Position numbers and translations under genes: made by a program. Source: Actinoallomurus soli (GTDB taxonomy: Bacteria > Actinomycetota > Actinomycetes > Streptosporangiales > Streptosporangiaceae). Taken from it: a stretch of 35,244 nt of DNA. The stretch is from positions 1 through 35,244 of the forward strand of contig NZ_JAMXMV010000041.1 of assembly GCF_024055715.1 (NCBI RefSeq), read 5' to 3'. Below the pieces are notes generated by a model, which was given only the letters and a program-made list of their open reading frames with translations, did no database searches and had not been told where the DNA came from. Positions 16,501 to 24,126 of the stretch are shown here, in pieces. Position 1 is the first letter of the stretch. Each line of letters begins with the position of its first letter.

Positions 16501-19500
16501 TCATAGAACGGCACCCAGGTGATCTGCCCGTCCTCGCCGGTGACCGGCTTCATGGTGAGCTGCACCGGCATGGTGAACGTGACGTCATCGGTGGCGATGA
16601 CCCGCCCGTCGTCGGTCACCCGGACGTTCGGGTCCTCGCGCTCCATCGTCACGACGATGTGGTCGTGCCCGTCCTGCGGTTCCTCGGTGATGTCGACGAG
16701 GTGCTGGCCGGGGATGACTCCCTCATCCTCGGCATCCGGAGGGTAGGCCCCGGGCATATCGAGGGTCGGGTCACGCGGGATGGGATCGGCGCTGAGAGTC
16801 GCCTCGATCTGGACGTGTTGGTCGTAGACCGCCAGATCGTCGATCGAGGCTCCGAACATCGACCACAGCAAGTGCCCTGAGGTGATCCCGAAGGTCTTGG
16901 CCAGGCGAGCCGCGAGAATCGGCCGGAGCTCCGTCGCCTCCAGCGCGTTCAGCCCAAGGGCGGCGAGGCTGAAGACGAACTGCGCACCCCACCAGCTTCC
17001 CCACATCTGCTCGCTCGAGCCGGTCAGGTCATGCGTGTTGATGGTGAAGAGGTCCTGCTCGCCGTCCGGCATCCGGTACTGAAACCGTGGTTCGTCCACG
17101 GGTCGCGCCCGCAGCCACACGTACACCTGGCGGGTCAGGCCGGCGTACTGCTTCCACTGCAACGTGATCGGTACGCCGGTCGTGCGCATGCGCGGCAGGC
17201 TCGTGGCCAACTGCTCCTTCGACAGGGCGCGCTTCAACGCTCGCAGGTTCGCCTCGGCGATCGGGCTGGTCACCCACTTGCGGGCGTGGCCCGGTGCCCG
17301 GTACGGCAGAGCGCCCGGATACCGCTGGTTGATCTGGTCGACCAGCGGCTGGTAGAGGTTCTCCAGACTCTCGCCGAGGTCGGCGATCCACACCCACGCC
17401 GGCCACCATCGCTCCAGCGTCTTCGGCGCCATCAGCCGCTGCTCCGGCGTCTCGATGCCCGGCCCGTTGAGCAGCGGTGGCAGCTCGTCGCCGAACCACC
17501 GCGGCAGGTCCCGGTCCAGCACCCGCAGCGTGGTGCCATCGCCGGGCAGGTCGACCATTGCCGGGGAGCCGCCGCCATGCCCGACCTCGATGACCGCCCT
17601 GGTCTTGACCGCGATGAGCGCGGTGGGCTCCCCGACCAGTCGGACGCTGGACATCTCGTTGGCGTCGCCGCTCAGCCCGGACGTTATTCGCGCCGCCTCA
17701 CGCCAGAGCCACGGCATGAGGTACGTCAGCATATGAAATCCCGGACTAGCGTCGCCGATCGCCTTACTCTGGTAGAGCTGCAACGCCGCGAACATCAGCG
17801 TCGGCGGAATGTCGATCATGTCCGCGTGTGCCGTTACGACGTCCTGATAGGTGACCAGCGTCTGCGCGTAGTCGGCCCACGTGCCGCTGTCACCCCGCAG
17901 CACCAGGCCCGGGTTCACGAACTCGAACCGCACCGTGACGGAATCCGGCCGATCACCCGGTGCGCCGAGCGTGATCTCCCAGCCGCGTCTGCTCCGCGCC
18001 AGCGGGAACGCCGCGATGACCGTCTCCGGGGTGATCGCCGCCTGGACCCGGCGTTCCAGCTCCGACCCTGGCTCGGCGCCGACCGCCAGGGTGACCGCCG
18101 CGGCCAGCGCACGGGCACCGTCGAACGCCTGAACCCACGACCAGCGCGGCAGGCGAACCGGCTCATCGGGCGTCACCCGGCTCGCCGGGATGATCTCCCA
18201 GCGGCCGTCGCGCAGGCGGGGGAAGACCGAACGTGAGACCGCGCGGGCCGCCTCGTTCAATGGGTAGAGCACTTCCCGTGAGACGGCCAGCTTCACGCCG
18301 TTGCCGAGGATCGGGGCCGCTTCGGTGTTGTCCCGCGACCAGGAGAATCCCGGCAGCCCGACGACCTCGACCTTCGCGAACGCCTGGACGCTCATCCCGA
18401 ACGGCACCGCACGGTAGGTGCTGCCCTTGACCGTCTGGTCGATCCGCGCGCCGTACCCGGACTGTGGCTTCTCGTAGTGGTCGGCCCAGCCGTAGGTGGC
18501 GACGCCCGCGAAGGCGTCGTGACCGTGCAGGTCGAGGGCGCCGATGTGGTCACCCCCGAACGCGTCCATCGCCCACGCCACGTTGAGTGTCCCGTCGGAC
18601 ATGAAGAAATGGACGCGACCCGCGCGAGACTCCGTGGTGAGAGCGGTCGTGTGCTTGGGCCGCACGTGGATCTCGTCGCCGAGCTGGGATCCGCCGCTCA
18701 TCTGCGCCCACAACGTCACGTGGAACAATCCGACGCCGAATGCCGCTGCGCCACCCGCGATGTCTCCCCAGTTGTCGAGGAGCCAATCCTTCGTGATCTG
18801 CTCGCGGACGCGGTCCGCGTAGTGCGCCCGCAGCCACTGCGGCAACAATGCCACGACCTCATCGGCGAACGCCGTCGCCAGCTCCGGCGCGACCTCCCGG
18901 ACCAGCTCCGGACCGAGCGAACCGCGAAGATACGCAGGCAGGAGGTACCGGGCCTCCGGCTCGGACGGAACGACCTCCGACGGCTGAACACCGGTACGGG
19001 CCTCCTCCTCCCGCCGCGCCGCTTCGATCGGCCTGATCGCTGACAGCAGAGCGTCGCTCAGCTCGGCCAGCTCCGCCTCGACGATCGCGTCCGTAGTCGC
19101 CTCGGCGCCCAACAGCTCGGACAGCCGCTGCCGCAGGGCAAGGTAGAGGATCCGCAACTCGACCCGCTTCGCGCGTCGCGTGGGCGGGTCCGTACCGAGC
19201 AGCGCGACATCGAGCTGTGCCCGCTCGTGGAGCAGCCAAAAGTACGCCAACCGCTGCGCCCACTCGCCGTCGATCCTCGGGCTGATCGTTCCCCGGTCCG
19301 GTGGCCGCGCGATCACCTCTTCGAGTGAGCGGGCGACCTGTTCCGGAGTGGGCTCTCGTGCCGAGGTCAGGGCGCTCGCTATCCGCCGAGCCGCCGCCCG
19401 GCTCTCCATCCGGAAGGCGAGCCTGGCCTGATGACGTACGACCGCATGCTCGATCCCGGTCCGGATCCATGCCGCCCGCTGCTCCGGCGTGAGGCCGGCG

Positions 19501-21026
19501 CCATCGCCCGGCATGCCCTCGAACTCCCGCGCAGCCTCGGCCTCCAAGCGCCGCACCTCACGGCCCAACCATCGGCGCACCCGGCCCGAGGCCACCGTGC
19601 CGCTCAGAAGCCGGCGCAGCTCCACCGCGGTTTCCTGCAGCCGCAGGATCCGCCCACGCTCCTCCAGCGTGCGGCCGAACGCATCGATCTCATCACGGAG
19701 CCGTTGACTCAACCCTCGCATCCTGGTGAGCCGCCCGGCGTCCGCCACGACCGTGCCGGCGAGGACGGTCCTCGCCTCATCGATGAACGAGCGCGCCGTC
19801 GCCGCCTCGTCGACCAGAGCGATGCCGTTTTTCTCCAGCGCCCGCAGCAGCGGGTTCTTCCGCAGGGCGTCGTCTGGAATGGGGGAGGCCTGGTGGGTGG
19901 CAAAGCGGGTCAGGGCCTCCAACTCGAGTACGAGCGCGGTCAGCGACGCGGCCAGGGATTCGCGGATCTCCCCGTGGGGGCGTCTCTCCGGCGTGAACGG
20001 GGTCATGCCGGTACTGGTGTGGGTGGCGTCGGTCACGGCCTGGGCGGTCGACTTCGATTCCGGCCTCGGCTGTTTCTTGAGCAGGTGGATTTCTTGGCCA
20101 TTCGCTGCTTGAAAGTGCGCGCGGGGATTGATCAGCGGGAGACCCTCTGCCGAGCCAAGGACGCGGTCCCGTGTACCGAGAACGCGATGGGGTCCGCCGG
20201 CCTTGCCGGAGAGCCAGTCGATGATCTCCTGCGTGGTGCCGACCTTGATGATGAAGCCGTCGGGATTTTTCGCGTGCTGATCGGGATAGATCAGCGCTAG
20301 TCCTTGTACACCGGCGTTGTACACAAGGAAGGCGTGACCGGGCCCGTAGAGACTCCCCAACCGGACAATGACGCGCGTACCGGCTGTGGCCTCCGCCAGA
20401 GGGCCGATCACATCCGTCCACGCGTCGAAAGACGGCCACCGCAGGGCCGATCGCATATCCGGCAACGGTCGTGTCGGGGACCAGCGGCGCGTCAACTCTC
20501 CGAGGAATGACCAGCAGAACTGGCTACCCCACGCCTTTGTGGGTACTGGACCCCGACCGTCAAGCCGAGCGCGATCAGCTTCCTTGGCCCATTCGGCCGC
20601 CGCGGTGGCATCGTCTTCGATCTGCTCCACCGATATGGCGCCACCTGGTACAGCGAACAGATCATCCGCCGACGACGCACCACCAGTGGCGGCCGGTCCA
20701 ACACCCGTGTGGGTGGCAGCACGGAGTCGTGCCGGACGGCCCGCTTCGGGAGATCGCTCCGGCCGGCCTGCTTCACCCCGCCAGGCGTCCACCCTCAAGA
20801 CCGACATCGCCCCAACGGCGGCCTGATCCGGGGCCGAACCCGTGGCGGGCCGCAGGACCACCGATCCGTCGGGCACGCCAGGGGTCTCGAGCGTGATCAT
20901 CCCATTGTCATGGAGCCGCGCCAGGACGGCCTGTACACACGCTGTCGCGCGCCCCGTCACCCCGTACCGGGCCGTGCTGCGTCGTGATGTGCGCCAGCCC
21001 ATCTGCCGGGGCACGCCAGATTTCAT
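13578..21026 (-). CDS. Giant multi-module protein with N-terminal papain-like (Tox-PL-like) domain
   Basis: This frame has 2482 codons and no stop. Residues 160-320 look like a papain-fold toxin or deamidase domain, with Cys171 in WGSQFCWSFLGE, His231 in GPGHAFLVYN and Asp249 in ALIYPDQH as a likely triad. Residues about 350-680 are charged and helical. Residues 750-2300 are beta-rich modules with recurring LDLHG and GLR-V-F patterns. A linker, MPGAYPPDxED, occurs twice, 949 residues apart. The end (IWQKPSASGDGEFCVNVA) resembles DUF397. No signal peptide or WXG domain is visible at the N-terminus. Upstream in-frame stops make ATG 21026 the earliest start, but no good RBS supports it. It is probably an effector or giant exoprotein; secretion by the nearby T7SS is inference. 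Confidence 0.75.
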   Translation of the reverse strand: MKSGVPRQMGWRTSRRSTARYGVTGRATACVQAVLARLHDNGMITLETPGVPDGSVVLRPATGSAPDQAAVGAMSVLRVDAWRGEAGRPERSPEAGRPARLRAATHTGVGPAATGGASSADDLFAVPGGAISVEQIEDDATAAAEWAKEADRARLDGRGPVPTKAWGSQFCWSFLGELTRRWSPTRPLPDMRSALRWPSFDAWTDVIGPLAEATAGTRVIVRLGSLYGPGHAFLVYNAGVQGLALIYPDQHAKNPDGFIIKVGTTQEIIDWLSGKAGGPHRVLGTRDRVLGSAEGLPLINPRAHFQAANGQEIHLLKKQPRPESKSTAQAVTDATHTSTGMTPFTPERRPHGEIRESLAASLTALVLELEALTRFATHQASPIPDDALRKNPLLRALEKNGIALVDEAATARSFIDEARTVLAGTVVADAGRLTRMRGLSQRLRDEIDAFGRTLEERGRILRLQETAVELRRLLSGTVASGRVRRWLGREVRRLEAEAAREFEGMPGDGAGLTPEQRAAWIRTGIEHAVVRHQARLAFRMESRAAARRIASALTSAREPTPEQVARSLEEVIARPPDRGTISPRIDGEWAQRLAYFWLLHERAQLDVALLGTDPPTRRAKRVELRILYLALRQRLSELLGAEATTDAIVEAELAELSDALLSAIRPIEAARREEEARTGVQPSEVVPSEPEARYLLPAYLRGSLGPELVREVAPELATAFADEVVALLPQWLRAHYADRVREQITKDWLLDNWGDIAGGAAAFGVGLFHVTLWAQMSGGSQLGDEIHVRPKHTTALTTESRAGRVHFFMSDGTLNVAWAMDAFGGDHIGALDLHGHDAFAGVATYGWADHYEKPQSGYGARIDQTVKGSTYRAVPFGMSVQAFAKVEVVGLPGFSWSRDNTEAAPILGNGVKLAVSREVLYPLNEAARAVSRSVFPRLRDGRWEIIPASRVTPDEPVRLPRWSWVQAFDGARALAAAVTLAVGAEPGSELERRVQAAITPETVIAAFPLARSRRGWEITLGAPGDRPDSVTVRFEFVNPGLVLRGDSGTWADYAQTLVTYQDVVTAHADMIDIPPTLMFAALQLYQSKAIGDASPGFHMLTYLMPWLWREAARITSGLSGDANEMSSVRLVGEPTALIAVKTRAVIEVGHGGGSPAMVDLPGDGTTLRVLDRDLPRWFGDELPPLLNGPGIETPEQRLMAPKTLERWWPAWVWIADLGESLENLYQPLVDQINQRYPGALPYRAPGHARKWVTSPIAEANLRALKRALSKEQLATSLPRMRTTGVPITLQWKQYAGLTRQVYVWLRARPVDEPRFQYRMPDGEQDLFTINTHDLTGSSEQMWGSWWGAQFVFSLAALGLNALEATELRPILAARLAKTFGITSGHLLWSMFGASIDDLAVYDQHVQIEATLSADPIPRDPTLDMPGAYPPDAEDEGVIPGQHLVDITEEPQDGHDHIVVTMEREDPNVRVTDDGRVIATDDVTFTMPVQLTMKPVTGEDGQITWVPFYDMAGDHPVWTAEDEPEWPDQSVLLPYLGGVREEIERAFAERFGVELPAWEQVRLTDSIHLLTARIQDLQHPAAGDEEGWPIWEGKVGFRERDVLDGQWGEADASVHMSARVVRAESVTLADGWGTYNEYGSLDLHGLYEEFGKGRQLGLRVRFPISLSEDTTLTPQPQLLRRVENNRGRNSELSGSRSRMTLDVSAGTSFVVLGSAEIEFDVTLAVSGVTADPSLTIGRDGWFVHSAEQADELGLVPAHRKTGQAPPETAPPETATGPTAVQKWPGPRVKEKELYVPSWLLDGEHGIGNAGVHRSPRTREFAKKIYQEVKNAWGHHVAAELDKEMIKALSSAGSVAVIDGGLAFDVPLGDHFPMVRTGSLRVVLKGRLKDPGYQGISIDRFNSGFQVSGERTREKTTDRRVRWAADARGWIIHDLHPAHGGDPNSFWYNHTYSDGAQNERSRNESSSAESKVSHTGTGNSALSWFGVDFTADLELSEAPVLLFDLATLGLLHTSRSLRVELAQNGKAVQLHLDPQLMTAEPPPVPPITVLPSPAKLPTVLDRRAPRALSDAQRGELGATPPRRFRPGTTTEALRHAFQIPAEAFQDAQLIGLPGLDVLQGLASDLMGAPGGESWFYAWGDIFRQLTSTITQTQLSGRPAELFGPGGFAFPIREPGRFGGYLGTLTLAVHALEFTFETTTPEVMIRNAKNRASVVRTSGGRSKVTFHSPWALLDFQMGGRPADGNNAAGPFFGVDYLGVDTTVMADRGAKTMFERGPKTTGRNVTLVGVKPTYLLIWQAKYRDPWFVEYTPDVSEENGALLRVPTENLKHWQKAPWHDRDLEAVLSTTGWMTGMAGDAATRLHGTSSTAVAPTPYMPGAYPPDTEDGEDAIEVIAAAASGHGEVLVGDGRGIADPAIHRPPPDLSSGDPLQRSRGFPRFATHPPLHSATVRDENKVVDSNGVIWQKPSASGDGEFCVNVAVAWLR
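13888..13912. repeat. 25-bp exact repeat inside the giant gene, copy 1
   Basis: Identical over 25 bases to 16735-16759 and in the same reading frame. It encodes the linker MPGAYPPD on the minus strand and marks the boundary of the last module (about 110 residues). Confidence 0.85.
16735..16759. repeat. 25-bp exact repeat inside the giant gene, copy 2
   Basis: Second copy of the linker repeat, 2847 bp (949 codons) from the first. Recombination between the copies would remove 949 residues and keep the frame. Confidence 0.85.
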
Positions 21027-21057
21027 AGAGGTTCACCGTCACGGGTCGATACATCAT
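20908..21057 (-). other. Alternative N-terminal frame of the giant gene
   Basis: From ATG 21057 a different minus frame reads VTVNLYEIWRAPADGLAHIT with good codon bias, then becomes random-looking and ends at TGA 20908. In the giant-gene frame, sensible sequence (GRATACVQAVLARLHDNGMI) appears at about the same place. Joining the two gives a continuous protein-like N-terminus (an HTH-like segment). This suggests a frameshift near 20960-20990, either real or a sequencing error. Confidence 0.35.
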
Positions 21058-21298
21058 ATTTTCCAAAGGAAAATTACGGCATCTGATTCCCGGAGCGCAA
21101 TGGCGAAATGCAGTATTAACAAGAAGGAAACGCCGTTCACATATATTATTCGGTGCCCTCTCCTGGGTGCGTCCCAAAGGCACCCGTTGAGCCGCCCGAT
21201 CGTCCCGGCAGATGGGTGTATGTCCTTATCGCGCACCGACCCTCCGGTCGCACAGCGCCTGGTGATACTCGGGACGGGCTGGGTGAGGGAACAAGATC

Positions 21299-21436
21299 GT
21301 GAGTAGTCCGGTGAGCGACACCGATCACAAACCGAAACTCGGCATCCACACGTACTGCGTGGCGCCCTGTCACCCGGTGCACAAGCGGTCCCCGGTCTTC
21401 GCGGCCTGGGGGTCAGAGCGCGCGCAGTCCTTCTAG
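21299..21436 (+). CDS. Possible 45-residue small protein
   Basis: GTG 21299 has GAGGGA eight bases upstream and encodes VSSPVSDTDHKPKLGIHTYC followed by VAPCHPVHKRSPVF, ending with TAG at 21434. It overlaps the end of the convergent DUF742 gene by 24 bases. It has two Cys residues and basic character; no signal peptide. The good RBS is the only support. Confidence 0.25.
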   Translation: MSSPVSDTDHKPKLGIHTYCVAPCHPVHKRSPVFAAWGSERAQSF

Positions 21437-22213
21437 TACCCTCATCAGCACCTCAGTCGAGTGGCCGTCCTGCTGCTGCGGGGAGATGACCGAGACGAGC
21501 CCCTGGCGTGACATGTCGTCGACGAGGACCCGGGCGGTCCCCAGTGGGACGTTCAGCAGCGCGGAAACCTCGGCGATCGAGACGGCGACCTCGCAGATCC
21601 GGCAAATGGCAGCCTGTTCGCTGGTCAGCGCGGCCGCTAGCGCGCGCCCCTTCTCGGTGGTGAGTGTGAGCGCGTGGACGGCGAGTTCGCGCTGTGGGTG
21701 AGTGCGTCCGCCGGTGAGGACGTACGGGCGGATGAGTGGCTCGTCCGGCTGGTTCGCAGCGGGCGGGGTGACAGGCGTGGGGGCGGGCTGCGGCCCGGCC
21801 CAGCGCGCGCTCGGCCCGGTGGCCCGGGGCGTCGGCGGGGGTGGCGGCCCCTGGCCGGTGAGGGGTGGGGGCGGGGCGGCAGGGCCGGACACCGGTTGCG
21901 CCCGGCCGGGGACGGGAGCGGGCGGCGCGTGGCCGGCGTCAGGCGCTGCCTCCGCGAGTGAAGAGCGGCTCGGCCGTGCCGGACGGCCCTTCACGTCCTT
22001 GCCGCGAGTCTTCTCCGGTTGTGGTGCATTCGCGGCCGGCTTGTGTCCGGAGTCGCCGGGTTTCTCCCTCTGTGGCTCGTCGGAGCCGACGTGGGCGGCC
22101 CGGGGAGTGAAGCCATGCTCCGCCCACTCGCGGTAGCTGTACCAGCCACCGAACCGCAGCGGCGCAAGCCCATCCTTGGACGGCATTCGTGTTGTCACCG
22201 TTCGAGTGGTCAC
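21413..22213 (-). CDS. DUF742-domain protein with long Pro-rich N-terminus
   Basis: This is a 266-residue protein. Residues 158-266 form a DUF742 domain: LIRPYVLTGGRTHPQREL, EQAAICRICEVAVSIAEVSA, NVPLGTARVLVDDMSRQGLV. DUF742 proteins usually sit in conservons with a sensor kinase, a roadblock protein and a GTPase; none of these is adjacent. Residues 40-157 are Pro/Ala-rich and disordered, and the N-terminus has LRFGGWYSYREW, a short conserved-looking motif unlike ordinary DUF742 proteins. The start is GTG 22213; ATG 22186 is an alternative. It lies upstream of the giant gene on the same strand, about 390 bp away. A signalling or regulatory adaptor is likely. Confidence 0.75.
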   Translation of the reverse strand: MTTRTVTTRMPSKDGLAPLRFGGWYSYREWAEHGFTPRAAHVGSDEPQREKPGDSGHKPAANAPQPEKTRGKDVKGRPARPSRSSLAEAAPDAGHAPPAPVPGRAQPVSGPAAPPPPLTGQGPPPPPTPRATGPSARWAGPQPAPTPVTPPAANQPDEPLIRPYVLTGGRTHPQRELAVHALTLTTEKGRALAAALTSEQAAICRICEVAVSIAEVSALLNVPLGTARVLVDDMSRQGLVSVISPQQQDGHSTEVLMRVLEGLRAL

Positions 22214-22729
22214 GGGGGGCGGAGAATTCCTGCAATTGCATTAGGCGTGTGTCTGATATTGTTGTCGGGTGCAGTGATCGGGTATTCGGTCGCTTCGGTA
22301 TTGCGGCAGGCACGGGGCATCGCCTGGTGAGGCTGCCCGTCTCCGCAAAGTCGGGCGACCTGTAGTTCACGCAGCAGAAATTTAAGCTGAGGATAGGGTG
22401 TCCGATCGCGCCCGTCAATGGGCCGGGGTTGAATCATCTGTTCCGCCGGGCCCTCGGTCGTTGAGCCCAGCTGGCCGATTGGCTGGCCGACCTAGGTGGC
22501 GACGAAACGTCCCCGAAAGGGGACGGCGAGCCGTAGCGTATGGATTCCCACAGGGCAGGATTGAGGCTTTCCCATTATGTTCAGGCCGTTACTGGATACG
22601 ATTGCGGTCGGCGCTTGGGTCGCCGGCCTTCCTGCGCCGGCTAGGGAGATTTACCCGTTCGGGTGAGGGATATCGGGCGCGACGGTGCCATCTACTGCTC
22701 ACCCGATCAGACTTCTTCAGGAGGCCCGG
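22214..22729. other. 516-bp gap with a GAAA-loop hairpin, no supported gene
   Basis: This region separates the divergent DUF742 and PTS genes and holds both promoters. CGTCCCC-GAAA-GGGGACG at 22508-22525 is a perfect 7-bp stem with a GNRA-type tetraloop, flanked by GACGAAA and GGCGAGCCG. Upstream (22370-22400) is an A/T-richer stretch. The hairpin may belong to the PTS mRNA leader. It matches no riboswitch that I recognise. Confidence 0.4.
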
Positions 22730-23842
22730 ATGGTCAGGGCAGACACCCCCGAAACGGCGGGTGGCGGTTTCAAGGTTCGAGTTCAGCGGGTGGGCGGCTT
22801 CCTCGCCGCGATGGTGATGCCGAACATCGGCGCCTTCATCGCCTGGGGCCTGATCACCGCACTGTTCATCCCGACCGGCTGGCTGCCGGACAAGCAGTTC
22901 GCTCTGCTGGTCGACCCGATCATCAACATCGTGCTGCCGGTTCTCATCGGGTACACGGGCGGCCGGATGGTGCACGGCCAGCGCGGCGCCGTGGTCGGGG
23001 CGGTCGCGACCGTCGGTGTGGTCGTCGGTTCGGGCGTCCCCATGTTCCTGGGGGCCATGGTCATGGGCCCGCTCGCGGCCTTCGTGGTCAAGCAGGTCGA
23101 CGAGTTCGCCGGCCGGGTGACCCGGCCGGGCTTCGAGATGCTCGTGGACAACTTCACCGCCGGCATCGTCGGCGCGGCGGGAGCGATTCTCGGGATCTGG
23201 GGAGTGGGGCCGGTCGTCCGTCACGCCACCACCGCCGCGGGCAACGGCGTCGAATGGCTGATCCATCACCACCTGCTGCCGCTCGCGTCCGTGCTGATCG
23301 AGCCGGCGAAGGTGCTGTTCCTCAACAACGCCGTCAACCACGGCGTGCTCGGGCCGCTCGGTGTCGCGGAGGCGGCCCGGCACGGCACGTCGATCCTGTT
23401 CATGCTGGAGTCCAACCCCGGGCCCGGCTTCGGGGTGCTGCTGGCCTACCTGCTGTTCGGCCCCCGGTCGCTGCGGCCGAGCGTGCCTGCGGCGATGGCC
23501 ATTCAGTTCCTCGGCGGCATACACGAGATCTACTTCCCGTACGTGCTGATGAAGCCGCGCTTGATCCTCGCCACCATCGCCGGCGGCGCGGCCGGGATCA
23601 CCATCTTCATGGTCACCGGCGTCGGGCTGATCGCGACCCCCGCGCCCGGGAGCATCTTCGCCTTCGTCGCGGAGACCCCCCGGGGAGAGTGGATCGGAGT
23701 CCTCATCGGGGTGATCGTCGCGGGGGCCGTCTCGTTCCTGGCGGCGTCCCTGCTGCTCGGCTTCGGTGCGTTCGCGGAGTCACGTCCGGCCGCCCGGCAC
23801 TCGAACCAGACCGGCCGGGCCGAGGCGGAGGTCGGCGCGTGA
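22730..23842 (+). CDS. mtlA: PTS mannitol-type permease, IIC domain only
   Basis: This 370-residue membrane protein starts at ATG 22730, five bases after AGGAGG; GTG 22685 is not preferred. It closely follows the E. coli MtlA IIC domain: GGFLAAMVMPNIGAFIAWGL, ITALFIPTGWLP, GYTGGRMVHG, PAKVLFLNNAVNHGVLGPLG, and the hallmark GGIHEIYFPYVLM with the substrate-binding Glu. IIC forms the membrane channel for mannitol uptake. The phosphocysteine IIB domain that follows IIC in E. coli MtlA is absent; the protein ends after a short hydrophilic tail. No IIA or mannitol dehydrogenase gene is adjacent, so it needs partners elsewhere or does not phosphorylate. Confidence 0.9.
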   Translation: MVRADTPETAGGGFKVRVQRVGGFLAAMVMPNIGAFIAWGLITALFIPTGWLPDKQFALLVDPIINIVLPVLIGYTGGRMVHGQRGAVVGAVATVGVVVGSGVPMFLGAMVMGPLAAFVVKQVDEFAGRVTRPGFEMLVDNFTAGIVGAAGAILGIWGVGPVVRHATTAAGNGVEWLIHHHLLPLASVLIEPAKVLFLNNAVNHGVLGPLGVAEAARHGTSILFMLESNPGPGFGVLLAYLLFGPRSLRPSVPAAMAIQFLGGIHEIYFPYVLMKPRLILATIAGGAAGITIFMVTGVGLIATPAPGSIFAFVAETPRGEWIGVLIGVIVAGAVSFLAASLLLGFGAFAESRPAARHSNQTGRAEAEVGA

Positions 23843-23844
23843 CG

Positions 23845-23861
23845 GGACAGAACCCCTGTCC
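23845..23861. terminator. Short hairpin after the PTS gene
   Basis: GGACAG-AACCC-CTGTCC directly after the stop at 23842. A 6-bp stem, so only a weak candidate terminator. Confidence 0.35.
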
Positions 23862-23976
23862 GCGGACCGGATCAGCGTCCACTACGAAACATGGCAAGAT
23901 CCTTGCGGGATTTGGCGATCCTCACCCTCGTGGACGGGGCGCTACGGGGCGATACTCTGCGTATGGCTGAACCGAT

Positions 23977-24105
23977 TCAGCATCGTTTGCCCGATTCGAC
24001 TTCGGGCTGTGGAATTCCTGCGTGGGCGAATTGCTCGATCACCCAGGTGATGTCGTCCACTGCGATGCGGTGATCAGCGGCGTCGGCCATCCGCTGGGTG
24101 GCCAT
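23977..24105 (-). CDS. Possible 42-residue small ORF or remnant
   Basis: From ATG 24105 the minus strand reads MATQRMADAADHRIAVDDIT then WVIEQFAHAGIPQPEVESGK, ending TGA at 23977. It looks protein-like and lies 21 bp after the TetR stop in the same direction, so it could be co-transcribed. The RBS (GGCAGG) is too close to the ATG. It may equally be the edge of a deleted gene. Confidence 0.3.
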   Translation of the reverse strand: MATQRMADAADHRIAVDDITWVIEQFAHAGIPQPEVESGKRC

Positions 24106-24126
24106 CCTGCCCGGCGGGGGTGGCGC

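Noticed and set aside
14997-16880. Long plus-strand frame of 627 codons antisense to the giant gene
   Set aside because: It is the mirror of a G/C-ending reading frame; composition is Val/Gly/Arg/His-rich with no domain, and the minus strand has the coherent protein.
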